NCBI GenBank assembly: GCA_902388495.1
Contig: CABMPP010000004.1
Coordinates: 62,001 to 126,000 of the forward strand
DNA length: 64,000 nucleotides
Direction of reading: 5' to 3'
Source of the DNA: an uncultured Bacteroides sp.
Lineage (GTDB): Bacteria > Bacteroidota > Bacteroidia > Bacteroidales > Bacteroidaceae
In this document: piece after piece, positions 1-9,400 of the stretch
Layout: each line of letters begins with the position of its first letter
How positions within the stretch are numbered: position 1 is the stretch's first letter
The notes under the pieces: generated by a model
What the model saw: only the letters and a program-made list of their open reading frames with translations
What the model was told of the DNA's origin: nothing
The model's database searches: none
Translations under genes and position numbers: made by a program

Positions 1-696
1 GAGCCTGCTGTGCTCGAAGATGTCGATGCGTGGGCCAAGCAATGCTATGGTGGTCAGTACGTAGGCGATTATCTGGCTGCCCACGGCTATGTGGTAATCT
101 CCATCGACGCCATCTTTTGGGGAGAACGCGGACGGAAGGAAGGCATCGATGGTGATAAACACATGTTGGTGGCGGGGCACTTCCAGATGTTGGGACGCTG
201 TTGGAGTGCTTTCATAAATTACGAGGATATGTATACAACGGACTATCTGGCCACTCTGCCCGAAGTGGATGCCGGCCGCATCGGTTGCATGGGCTTTTCT
301 ATGGGGGCTTACCGTGCCTGGATGCTGGCTTCGCTGTCCGATAAGATAAAGGCAGGTGCGGCGGTATGCTGGATGGTGACTACCGATTGCCAGTTGTCCT
401 GGAAATACGGCAAGGAGCATGGAGGCTTTGCCAATACCTTGCCCGGGCTTCGCCGGTATATGGATTATCCGCATATTGCATCCATAGCTTGCCCCAAACC
501 GATGTTTTTCTTGAATGGTGAACATGATAAACTCTTTCCTCCCGAAGGAGTGAACGATGCTTTTTCAATCATGCATGAGGTTTGGAAGAGTCAGAATGCC
601 GATGACAGACTAAAGACTGAAATCTGGGATATGCCGCATGATTGCGGAATAAAGGTGCAGGAATCGGTACTTCAGTTCTTGAATAAATGGTTGTAA
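1..696 (+). CDS. alpha/beta-hydrolase esterase, dienelactone-hydrolase-like (5' end outside window)
   Basis: C-terminal 231 codons of an alpha/beta hydrolase. The reading frame is open from base 1 and aligns upstream of the internal GTG at 10 with the complete paralogue at 5220-6374, so the start lies before the window. The nucleophile elbow GFSMG, the catalytic Asp region GEHDKLFP and a C-terminal His in MPHDCG form a plausible Ser-Asp-His triad. The family includes Bacteroides acetyl/carboxyl esterases, and I infer ester removal from a plant glycan. It converges on the hybrid regulator at 770-5194, with 73 nt between the stop codons. The substrate cannot be read from sequence. Confidence 0.85.
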   Translation, partial: EPAVLEDVDAWAKQCYGGQYVGDYLAAHGYVVISIDAIFWGERGRKEGIDGDKHMLVAGHFQMLGRCWSAFINYEDMYTTDYLATLPEVDAGRIGCMGFSMGAYRAWMLASLSDKIKAGAAVCWMVTTDCQLSWKYGKEHGGFANTLPGLRRYMDYPHIASIACPKPMFFLNGEHDKLFPPEGVNDAFSIMHEVWKSQNADDRLKTEIWDMPHDCGIKVQESVLQFLNKWL

Positions 697-769
697 ACTA
701 CAGATAGCTGCGTCGGCTTACACACTTATCTGTGCAGGCTGACGCAGTTAAGTGTATAAGACGATGCAC

Positions 770-3700
770 TTAAGTCTTGTTGGACTTGCTGTTTTCTTTA
801 TATTCGGTCGGCGTCATTCCATATTGCTGTTTGAAGCACTTGCTGAAATAATGCGAGTCGTTGAACCCCACCATATATGCTATCTGTGCCATACTATGCT
901 CCTCGGCTTCAATCAGTTGTGCGGCACGTTTTATGCGTATCTCCTTTAAAAACTCAATGGGTGACAAGCCGGTCAAGGTCTTTAGTTTCTTGAAGAAGAC
1001 GGAACGGCTCATATTTACTTCCGTGGCGATATCTTCCACCATAAGATCACCGTTATCCAAATTCTTTTCAATCGTTTCCAGCACCTTATCCATGAACTTA
1101 CGGTCGTTGGGGGAGAAGACGGGAACGGATGGACTTTCCGGTTGTTCTGCTGCCTGCTGTTCGGAAGAAGTTGTCAACAGGCTGGCACAATACAGTGCCT
1201 GCAACTTCTTCCTCTGTTCAAGCAGATTGAAGATACGGGCTTTCAGATAGGCGGCGCTGAAAGGCTTGGTGATGTAGTCGTCCGCTCCCAGTTCCATACC
1301 TTCTATCTTGCTCTCAATATTCGACTTGGCAGTCAGCAATACAATGGGGATGTGGCTGGTGGTCATTTCCTCGCGCAGTGCACGCACCATCTCGATGCCG
1401 TCCATCTCGGGCATCATTACGTCGCTGACTATGATGTCGGGCTGGTAGCTCTTGCTCTTTTCCAAACCGGCCTTCCCGTTCTCTGCCTCTATAACGTTGA
1501 AGTATTGGGCGAAGATAGTTCTCAGGAAGAAGCGCAGTTCCCGGTTGTCTTCTACAATCAGGATGCTTTCTTTCTCTTTATCTATCTCCTCTTTTCCGCT
1601 TTCGGTGAGGGAAGCGAGCTGTGAAGTCTGGAACACCTGACCGATGTCGGTCACTGCATGGTCCGAGAGAATAAACTCGGTGGTTGCATCGAAGTGTTCT
1701 TTTCCCTTTGGTAGCTGGATGGTGAACCGGCTTCCTTCACCCGATTTGCTATGGATGCTGATGTTGCCGTGATGCATCTCAACCAGCTCTTTGACTAAGG
1801 AAAGCCCGATACCGGTGCTGGACTGGTTGAACAGGTTTTTGTCTACAAGGTTTTCAAAGCGGATGAACAGTGACTTCTGCTTGTGCTCTGAGATGCCGAT
1901 GCCCTGGTCTTCTACGGAGACGGCTATCTCTTGCCCGTTATCTGTAATCACTACCTTTATCTGCTTCCCTTGCGGAGTATATTTGAAGGCGTTGGACAGC
2001 AGGTTGAACAGTATCTTTTCCAACTTGTCCGCGTCTGCCCAGATGTTGAGCGAAGAAAGCTCTGTTTCCAGCCCGAAGTCTATCTGATGCTCGTCGGCAA
2101 GGCAGTTGAAGTTTTCCATGATATGCCGGGTGAAGGGTATCAGATCTATTTGCTGTACCCGCATCTTCATTTTATTGTTCTGTATTTTGCGGAAGTCCAG
2201 TATCTGATTCACGAGGCGGAGCATGCGGTTGGTGTTTCTTTCTACTAACGTCAGCTGTTCTTTCTCCTCATGGTTCAGGTGTCCGTTCTGCAATACTTGC
2301 TCTATGGGGCCGGCAATCAGGGTGAGCGGAGTGCGCAACTCGTGTGATATATTGGTAAAGAAGCGCAGTTTGATGTCCGATATCTGTTGTTCTACGGTTA
2401 CCTTGTGTTTCAGGCGGAAGATAGTGAACAGAATGTAGGACGCAGCAAATATGATGAGGGCTATGAATAATACGTAGAGTAGATATGCCCAAGGAGTCTC
2501 CCAGAAAGAAGGGAGTACGACGAATGCCATGGTGCGGGTGTTTTCCACCCATACGCCGTCGCTGTTGGTCGACTTAATTTTTAGCGTGTAGCTCCCTTTG
2601 GGCAGATTGGTGTAAGTGGCTGTCCGTTGGTTGCCGATGTAGTTCCAGTTCTTTTCGAAACCTTCCAGTTGGTAGGCATACGAGATGCTGTTCGGGTATC
2701 TCATGTCCAGGGCTGCAAACTGTATGCTGAAGCTGTTCCGGTTGTGCGGTAGTTTGATGAGTTGCGTATCGTCTATGTTGGTGGACAGGATGCCGCCCTC
2801 TTCGGGAGTAACGGTCTGTTCTGCCTGCTGGAAACTGGTGAAGATGATGGGCGGTACATATTTGTTGGTGCTGATGGAGTCCGGCGCGAAGTAGAGTATT
2901 CCTTTTACGGTGTTGAACATGAGTTGTCCGTCTTGTGTGCTCAAGGCGGCACCTTCATTGAAGTTGATGTGCCTGGGGAAAACTTTGGAGGGATAGTTCT
3001 CTATATTCCCGGTCGACGGGGTGAATTTGCATAGCTCTTCTTCTGTGGCAAACCATAGATTTCCCTTTTTGTCTTCTTCGATGGAGAGGAGTATATCCGA
3101 AGAAAGCCCGTCTGCCATTGTGTAAGATTGGAACTTGGCTTGCCGGCCGTCCAAAGAGATTAACTTGTTGAAACCGCCTCCGAAAGTCGATACGTACATT
3201 TCCTTGTTCCGGGTGAAGAATATGTTGTGTACATCGTTATTGCTGAGGCTGTGCACATCCGAGGGGATGCGGCTGAAATGCCTGAAGTTGATTCTTTCCG
3301 GCTCTTTGAAGTGCCCGTTGCACATCAGAAGCCCGGTAGTGCTTCCTATCCAGATATTGCCTTCGGCATCGGAAGTGACAAAACGTGTGCGGTAGCATTG
3401 GCCGATCGGATAGTTTTTGAGGCGGTTTCTGTAGTTGATGAACAGAGGTGTTTGCTCTGTTGCCTGCAGGTCCAGATAGTTGACGCCTCCTTCAAAGGTA
3501 GCAATCCACAACCGGTGTTGCGGGTCTTCGTGCAGGCTGTAAACGCTGTTTCCGCTCAGGCTGTATATATTGTCGGTATTCGTTGTGTATTGTTGCAACC
3601 GGAAGGTCTGCGGCTGTCCTGCAGGGAGGGCAGCTATCAGGCCGTTGCCTTTAGTCCCTATCCAGATGGCTCCGGCATGGTCTTGGGTGAAGGCGTAGGC

Positions 3701-5194
3701 TATGCCCAGTTCGTCCGTACTGTTGGGAACAATCTTACCCTGGAAAGTGAGGTTGCCGATATATTGCATCTCTTTGTTGTAGATGCGTATAATCTTGTCC
3801 TTGTTTCCTGCCCATATATAGCCGTCACGGTCTTGAAAGATGGCACGGGTGTTGTTTCCCGGAAATTCGGAATCGTCCGGGTGGGCAGTAAGCAGGTGGA
3901 AATGGCTTGTATTGAATGTTATTTTCTCTAATCCATTTCCGTAAGAGCAAAGCCATAGATTTCCTTGCCGGTCGGTGAAGAGTCCGGTCACTTTGTTGTC
4001 GGAGCTCCATCCGGACTGCAACGCAGGGTTATAGAAGGAATGTATCCGGTTTTCTTTCCGGTCATACCATGCAAGTCCTCCACCGGAGGGGTGGAGCCAC
4101 AAAGAGCCGTTGACGTCTTCGTAGATATACATTTCCGGGCGTGAGTCTACAATGTCTTTCCCATATTTATCTTGTAGTATAAAGTGGTCTATGTTTCCGC
4201 TCTCCGGATTGAAGTGGGTTACTCCCATAATGTTATGCCTGAGCCAGGCTTCGTGGTGGGAGTCGATATACACTTCCCTGATGCAGTTGTCTTTCAGCGC
4301 TTTGCATACAGTTGTGTTGTAATGGACGGATTGGTCTTTCCGGGGATTGTACACAAAGAACCCGTCGCTGGCCGTACCGACAAATAATTTGTCTTCTTTC
4401 AACTGACGGATAAATTTGAGGGAAGAGGGGGTAGGAAGCTCTCTCAGGATGAATTGCTCGTCGTTACATTCCCAAATACATCCTTTATTGGAGGTGAAGT
4501 AAAGGGTAGCTCCGCTTTCCAATGCTTCGTAGAAAGGCTGCTTTTCTTTGCCGGGAGGGGCTACAAAGAAGGAGGAGAGTTCTTCTTCTCCCTTTTCGTC
4601 GCGGCTCAACTTGTACAGTCCGTTTGCGGTCAACAGCCACTGGTGCTGCTGATTATCCAGGAAAACCTGGTGAACTTGTTCCTGATAGGGGATTTGATGG
4701 ACTTTAAAGAAACTCTCGGCGGTCATTTCGTGGGTGTCGGGATGGGTGGTGATGTGGATCAGTTCCTTTTGTGCCGTAGTAATCCATACATCGCCGGTGG
4801 GTAATACGTAGAAATCCTGCGATAAATAATTATCATAGGGGATAGGCTGGAATTTTTCGGTTCTGGGGTCGAAGCGGAAAATGCAGTGATCGTAGCTTTG
4901 TACCCAGATATATCCGTATGGGTCTTCTTTGATGTTGTCCATACGGTTGTTGCTCAAGCTGATATTATCTCCCGGATGAGCTTTGTAATTCTTGAAAGTA
5001 TATCCGTCGAATTTATAAAGCCCGTCCCATGTGGCAAACCACATGAGTCCTTTGTGGTCTTGGATAATGCTCTGCACTGTTTTTTGGGACAATCCGTTCT
5101 CTGAGGTATATTGGGTGAAGGTATGGGGAGGCTGTGCACTGCATATACCCATGCCCAATATGAATGAAATAAAAATGAAACAAACCTTTTTCAT
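770..5194 (-). CDS. hybrid two-component system sensor/regulator (HTCS)
   Basis: A 1474-residue one-protein two-component system. A signal peptide (about 1-20) is followed by a large periplasmic sensor of Reg_prop beta-propeller repeats, then a Y_Y_Y domain (about 800-890). One membrane helix lies near 900-925, and HisKA with SHELRTPLTLI near 952. HATPase follows (NLLSNAFKYTP), then a receiver starting near 1210 with the phospho-acceptor in SDVMMPEMDG, and a C-terminal AraC-type HTH (about 1375-1474). Such proteins sense glycan fragments in the periplasm and activate polysaccharide utilization loci. It lies 25 nt downstream of the esterase at 5220-6374 on the same strand and is probably co-transcribed with it. 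It is a paralogue of the protein at 6469-10923. Confidence 0.95.
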   Translation of the reverse strand: MKKVCFIFISFILGMGICSAQPPHTFTQYTSENGLSQKTVQSIIQDHKGLMWFATWDGLYKFDGYTFKNYKAHPGDNISLSNNRMDNIKEDPYGYIWVQSYDHCIFRFDPRTEKFQPIPYDNYLSQDFYVLPTGDVWITTAQKELIHITTHPDTHEMTAESFFKVHQIPYQEQVHQVFLDNQQHQWLLTANGLYKLSRDEKGEEELSSFFVAPPGKEKQPFYEALESGATLYFTSNKGCIWECNDEQFILRELPTPSSLKFIRQLKEDKLFVGTASDGFFVYNPRKDQSVHYNTTVCKALKDNCIREVYIDSHHEAWLRHNIMGVTHFNPESGNIDHFILQDKYGKDIVDSRPEMYIYEDVNGSLWLHPSGGGLAWYDRKENRIHSFYNPALQSGWSSDNKVTGLFTDRQGNLWLCSYGNGLEKITFNTSHFHLLTAHPDDSEFPGNNTRAIFQDRDGYIWAGNKDKIIRIYNKEMQYIGNLTFQGKIVPNSTDELGIAYAFTQDHAGAIWIGTKGNGLIAALPAGQPQTFRLQQYTTNTDNIYSLSGNSVYSLHEDPQHRLWIATFEGGVNYLDLQATEQTPLFINYRNRLKNYPIGQCYRTRFVTSDAEGNIWIGSTTGLLMCNGHFKEPERINFRHFSRIPSDVHSLSNNDVHNIFFTRNKEMYVSTFGGGFNKLISLDGRQAKFQSYTMADGLSSDILLSIEEDKKGNLWFATEEELCKFTPSTGNIENYPSKVFPRHINFNEGAALSTQDGQLMFNTVKGILYFAPDSISTNKYVPPIIFTSFQQAEQTVTPEEGGILSTNIDDTQLIKLPHNRNSFSIQFAALDMRYPNSISYAYQLEGFEKNWNYIGNQRTATYTNLPKGSYTLKIKSTNSDGVWVENTRTMAFVVLPSFWETPWAYLLYVLFIALIIFAASYILFTIFRLKHKVTVEQQISDIKLRFFTNISHELRTPLTLIAGPIEQVLQNGHLNHEEKEQLTLVERNTNRMLRLVNQILDFRKIQNNKMKMRVQQIDLIPFTRHIMENFNCLADEHQIDFGLETELSSLNIWADADKLEKILFNLLSNAFKYTPQGKQIKVVITDNGQEIAVSVEDQGIGISEHKQKSLFIRFENLVDKNLFNQSSTGIGLSLVKELVEMHHGNISIHSKSGEGSRFTIQLPKGKEHFDATTEFILSDHAVTDIGQVFQTSQLASLTESGKEEIDKEKESILIVEDNRELRFFLRTIFAQYFNVIEAENGKAGLEKSKSYQPDIIVSDVMMPEMDGIEMVRALREEMTTSHIPIVLLTAKSNIESKIEGMELGADDYITKPFSAAYLKARIFNLLEQRKKLQALYCASLLTTSSEQQAAEQPESPSVPVFSPNDRKFMDKVLETIEKNLDNGDLMVEDIATEVNMSRSVFFKKLKTLTGLSPIEFLKEIRIKRAAQLIEAEEHSMAQIAYMVGFNDSHYFSKCFKQQYGMTPTEYKENSKSNKT

Positions 5195-5219
5195 GATGGC
5201 CTTTTGGATGCTTAACGAG

Positions 5220-6374
5220 TTATTTCAACCATTTGTCGAAGAATTCCAATGTCTCTTTCTGCATGTTCTTGCTGAAGAAGTGCTTTTCTTCCCAAAGCTT
5301 GGTCACAAGCCGGTCTGCCGCGTGCTGGCTCTCCCAGACGGTGTGCATGGTGGCGTATGCATCTTCGACTCCTTCTACCGGAAACAGCTTGTCCTGCGTA
5401 CCATTGAAGAAAAGGGTTGGTTTGGGGCAGGCGATGCTGGCAGTATGCGGATAGTCCAGGTAGCGGCGCAGGTTGGGGGTGAGCATGGAGTAGGCGGAAC
5501 CTCCTTTGTTCTGATTGTTGGTCAAGGTCATGAGGTGTTCGGTGGTGTTCATCCAGCATACGGATGCCGATGCTTTTATGCAATCGGTAATGGCGGAAAG
5601 CATCCATGAGCGGTAGGCACCCATGGAGAAGCCCAGGCAGCCTACTTTTTCTTTATCGACAAAAGGAAGGGAGGCAAGGAACTCAGCACTGCGGGCATCG
5701 TCCATATTGATGAAAGCTCCCCATGAACTGCCCATCTGCAGGAAATTGGAGGCCAGCGCTTGCTGCCCGTCGTAGTCGATACCCTCTTTACGACCGCGTT
5801 CGCCCCAGAACAAAGCATCGACGGACAAAACAACGTAGCCGTGGGCGGCAAAATAATCACCCGTGTACTGGCCGTCGTAGCAGCGCGATGCCCAGTCATC
5901 GGCATCAGCCAGCACTTCCGGTTTTACGTGGAAAGGACGTACCATTTTCTCCTTGCCGATGGAGAAGTGTGCACCGTGGTCGTGCAGCATGACGATGGCG
6001 GGAAAAGGCCCTTTGCCTTCGGGCACCAGCAGATAGGCGGGAATGCGGCACCATTCCGAAACGTTGAACCAAATCTTGCGGGCTTCGTATCCGTCGCGGC
6101 GTTCCGTATCGACTATTTCCATATTGTAACTTTGTGGGGCGGGAGCCAGGTTCTGCATACATTCCATCAATACTTCCCGTGCCTGCATGCGCCATTCGCC
6201 GAAGTCTTTGGCAGGAGAGTTTCCCCATGCCATGGGATAAGTCAGTTGTTGTTTAAGTTGTTCGTAAAAGGTGGGCATATTCTTGACAACTCCATAGGAA
6301 AGGGTGTCAGTCTGTGCCATGACAATGGAACATGTGAAAAGCAAAACCAGACAAGAAAGAATAATATGTTTCAT
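5220..6374 (-). CDS. secreted alpha/beta-hydrolase esterase, dienelactone-hydrolase-like
   Basis: A 384-residue protein with an N-terminal signal peptide ending near residue 20 (SIVMAQT). The oxyanion-region sequence is LHDHGAHFSIGKEK, the nucleophile elbow is GFSMG, the acid is in GTQDKLFP and the His in EEKHFF. It resembles the Bacteroides alpha/beta hydrolases listed with acetyl xylan esterases and dienelactone hydrolases. A periplasmic role in deacylating imported oligosaccharides is inferred. It is clearly paralogous to the gene at 1-696 (shared GERGRKEGID and PHTASIACPKP-type segments). It is divergent from the HTCS at 6469 and leads the HTCS at 770-5194 by 25 nt. Confidence 0.88.
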   Translation of the reverse strand: MKHIILSCLVLLFTCSIVMAQTDTLSYGVVKNMPTFYEQLKQQLTYPMAWGNSPAKDFGEWRMQAREVLMECMQNLAPAPQSYNMEIVDTERRDGYEARKIWFNVSEWCRIPAYLLVPEGKGPFPAIVMLHDHGAHFSIGKEKMVRPFHVKPEVLADADDWASRCYDGQYTGDYFAAHGYVVLSVDALFWGERGRKEGIDYDGQQALASNFLQMGSSWGAFINMDDARSAEFLASLPFVDKEKVGCLGFSMGAYRSWMLSAITDCIKASASVCWMNTTEHLMTLTNNQNKGGSAYSMLTPNLRRYLDYPHTASIACPKPTLFFNGTQDKLFPVEGVEDAYATMHTVWESQHAADRLVTKLWEEKHFFSKNMQKETLEFFDKWLK

Positions 6375-6410
6375 GGTTCAGTAGTTTATCTGTGAGTATT
6401 AAATTAGAAG

Positions 6411-6418
6411 CAAATATA
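6411..6418 (-). promoter_or_regulatory. Bacteroides-type -7 box for the 6374-770 transcript
   Basis: CAAATATA on the plus strand reads TATATTTG on the minus strand, matching TAnnTTTG. It sits 37 nt upstream of the esterase start. A convincing -33 TTTG at the right spacing was not seen. Confidence 0.55.
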
Positions 6419-6440
6419 CAAGAATTTTCGCTGAAATACT

Positions 6441-6448
6441 TATCTTTA
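6441..6448 (+). promoter_or_regulatory. Bacteroides-type -7 box for the HTCS at 6469
   Basis: TATCTTTA is one base off TAnnTTTG and lies 21 nt before the ATG at 6469. With the minus-strand box at 6411 it makes a compact divergent promoter region of about 95 bp. Confidence 0.45.
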
Positions 6449-6468
6449 CCGCACAGAATGGACTAATT

Positions 6469-9400
6469 ATGGCGAAAAGAATCTTATATCTGATAGCAGG
6501 ATTGCTATGTGCTTTGGCAATAAAGGCACAGCCGGACTGCTTTTTTACCCATTATTCATCCGAGGACGGACTGTCTCAGAATACCGTCATGGGCATACTG
6601 CAGGATACCAAGGGAAATATGTGGTTCTCTACGTGGGATGGTATCAATCGGTTCGACGGATATACCTTCAAGACTTATAAGGCAAGGCTCGATAACCAGA
6701 TTGCATTGACCAATAATCGTGTGGACCAGATGTACGAAGACAAGTTCGGCTTTTTGTGGCTGCTGACTTATGATAACCACGTCTATCGTTTCGATCCCCG
6801 CACAGAGATGTTCGAGCAAGTACCGGCTGAGGGCGAAGAAGGCAGTTCGGCTGCGGTCACTTCCATTCATATCTTGCCCGGCGGTTCCGTATGGCTGTTT
6901 ACCGAAAGCGAAGGGGCTATTCGTGTAGCGACGGCACCGGATACATATCGGCTCACCACCAAATGGTATTCTGCCAAGACCGGTCCGTTTCCGGCAGTCC
7001 ATGTATACAAAGTCTACGAGGATCTTTCGGGCCATGAATGGATGCTGACCAATAATGGTCTGGGAGTGCTTTCGCCCGATGAGGGAACACCTGTCTCTTT
7101 CTTTATGGAAGCAGCCGGGAAGGAAGGTAGTGGTGCCGGACAGATATTCTATACCTGCCAGGAGCATGGAGACGAAATCTTCTTCGGTTCGGAGAACGGA
7201 CGCGTGTGGTGCTATCAGAAGAAGACCGGTGAGTTCCGTCTGCTACAATTGCCTGCCACTTCAAAAATTGTGTCCATCAAGGAGCTCGATGAGCGTGAAA
7301 TGCTGATTGTTACTGCTACGGATGGCTTTTTTGTGTATCAATACCAGGCGAAGACTACGGAACATTATGATGCATCCCGTTTCCCCGATGCACCTGTTTA
7401 TTCTGCCTATGTAGACAGGCATTCCGAGGTCTGGTTCGAGCAACACATATCGGGTAGTGTGGTACACTTCAATCCGGCGACGCGCGTGCTGAAAACAGAA
7501 AAGATAGCGGTGGAACCTACCAGTACAGACCGTTCGCGCCCTGCATTCCATGTGCACGAAGATATTTACGGCACTGTGTGGGTGCATCCATACGGTGGCG
7601 GCTTTTCTTATTTTGACCGGGAGCATAATAGCCTGCATCCTTTCTATAACAGTCTGGCGAGTGGAGACTGGCGCTTTTCCAACAAAATACATACAGCTTT
7701 TTCTGACCGACAGGGCAACTTGTGGATGTGTACCCACTCCAAGGGTTTGGAGAAAGTGACTTTCCGTCCGTCGCAATTTAAAATAATAACCCCCATGCCC
7801 CATCATTACGAATCGTTGAGCAACGAGGTGCGGGGATTGTGCGAAGACCATGAGCATAACCTTTGGGTAGGGCTGAAAGATGGAAAACTGCGGGTGTATG
7901 ATAAGAACCGCGTGGAACGGGGGTATCTGACGGAAGCCGGCACGATATCTCATACCGGCACTCCGATGCGCGGTAATGTATACTTCATTCTGGAGGACAG
8001 TAAGAACAATCTTTGGATTGCCACGAAGGGAGACGGACTGGTGAAAGCTGAGCCGCAAGGCAATGCACGCTATAAATTGACCCGTTATCAGTATGAAAAG
8101 AACGACATCTACAGTCTGAGTGACGATAATGTCTATTGCGTGTATGAAGATGCCCATGGACGGATCTGGGTGGCCACCTTTGCAGGTGGTGTAAACTATA
8201 TGATGCTTGATAAGGAAGGTAAAGAAGTCTTCGTCAATCATCGCAATAACCTGAAAGGATATCCTATCGATAATTGCTATAAGGCGCGCTTCATTACCGG
8301 CGACGCTGCGGGGCATGTATGGATTGGAACTACCGTCGGTGCCCTGGTGGTGAAGGATGACTTCAAGACTCCGGAAGAGGCCGTGTTCCATCACTTCGTG
8401 CGCATTCCGAAGGATATACACAGCTTGAGCAACAACGATGTACACTGGATAATATCCACCCGGCAGAAGGAGCTCTATCTGGCTACCTTTGGCGGCGGAC
8501 TGAATAAACTGCTCTCGCTGGATGAGGCCGGAAATGCCCGGTTCAAGTCTTATTCCGTACAGGATGGTCTGCCTTCGGATGTGCTTCTTTCGATACGCGA
8601 GGATGGCAAAGACAATCTTTGGATAAGTACGGAGAACGGTATCAGCAAGTTCATTCCTTCGGAAGAGAAGTTTGAGAACTATGACGATAAAGGTATTTCC
8701 TTCCAGGTGCGTTTCAGTGAGGCGGCATCGGCTCGGACGTCTCTGGGCAATATCCTGTTTGGGGCAAGCAACGGCATCTTTATGTTCAATCCGGATTCCA
8801 TTCGTAAGAGTAGCTATGTGCCGCCGGTTGTGTTGTCCAACTTGCTGGTTTCCAATGAAGAGGTGGTGCCGGATGGAAAGTCTGTCCTGAAGCAGAGCTT
8901 GGACGATACGCATAAGTTGGTGCTGTCTCACCGGGAGAATATCTTTACCATTCAGTATGCTGCGCTCGATTATTCGGCTCCGTCCGAAATTCAATATGCC
9001 TATATCCTTGAAGGCTTTGAGAAAGCATGGAACTACGTGGGCAAGCAGCGGACGGCCACGTATACCAACTTGCCCAAAGGAAATTACGTATTCAAGGTAC
9101 GTTCTACCAATGCAGACGGGATATGGACCGAGAATACCCGTGCACTCGACATAGAGGTCCTCCCTTCATTTTGGGAGACGCCTTTTGCTTATTTTCTCTA
9201 CTTCCTGTTTGTGCTGCTGATTATTGTGACGGCTGTCTATATTCTGTTCACCATCTACCGCTTGAAGCATAAAGTGTCTATGGAGCAGCAGATGACGGAT
9301 ATGAAACTGCGCTTCTTTACAGATATTTCCCACGAACTGCGTACTCCGCTGACGCTCATTTCGGGTCCGGTGGAATATGTGCTGGAGAATACCCCGTTGC

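Noticed and set aside
770..6374. Numerous plus-strand frames opposite the HTCS and esterase genes, and similar frames opposite other large genes
   Set aside because: They are antisense shadows with no domains, odd composition and poor start contexts.
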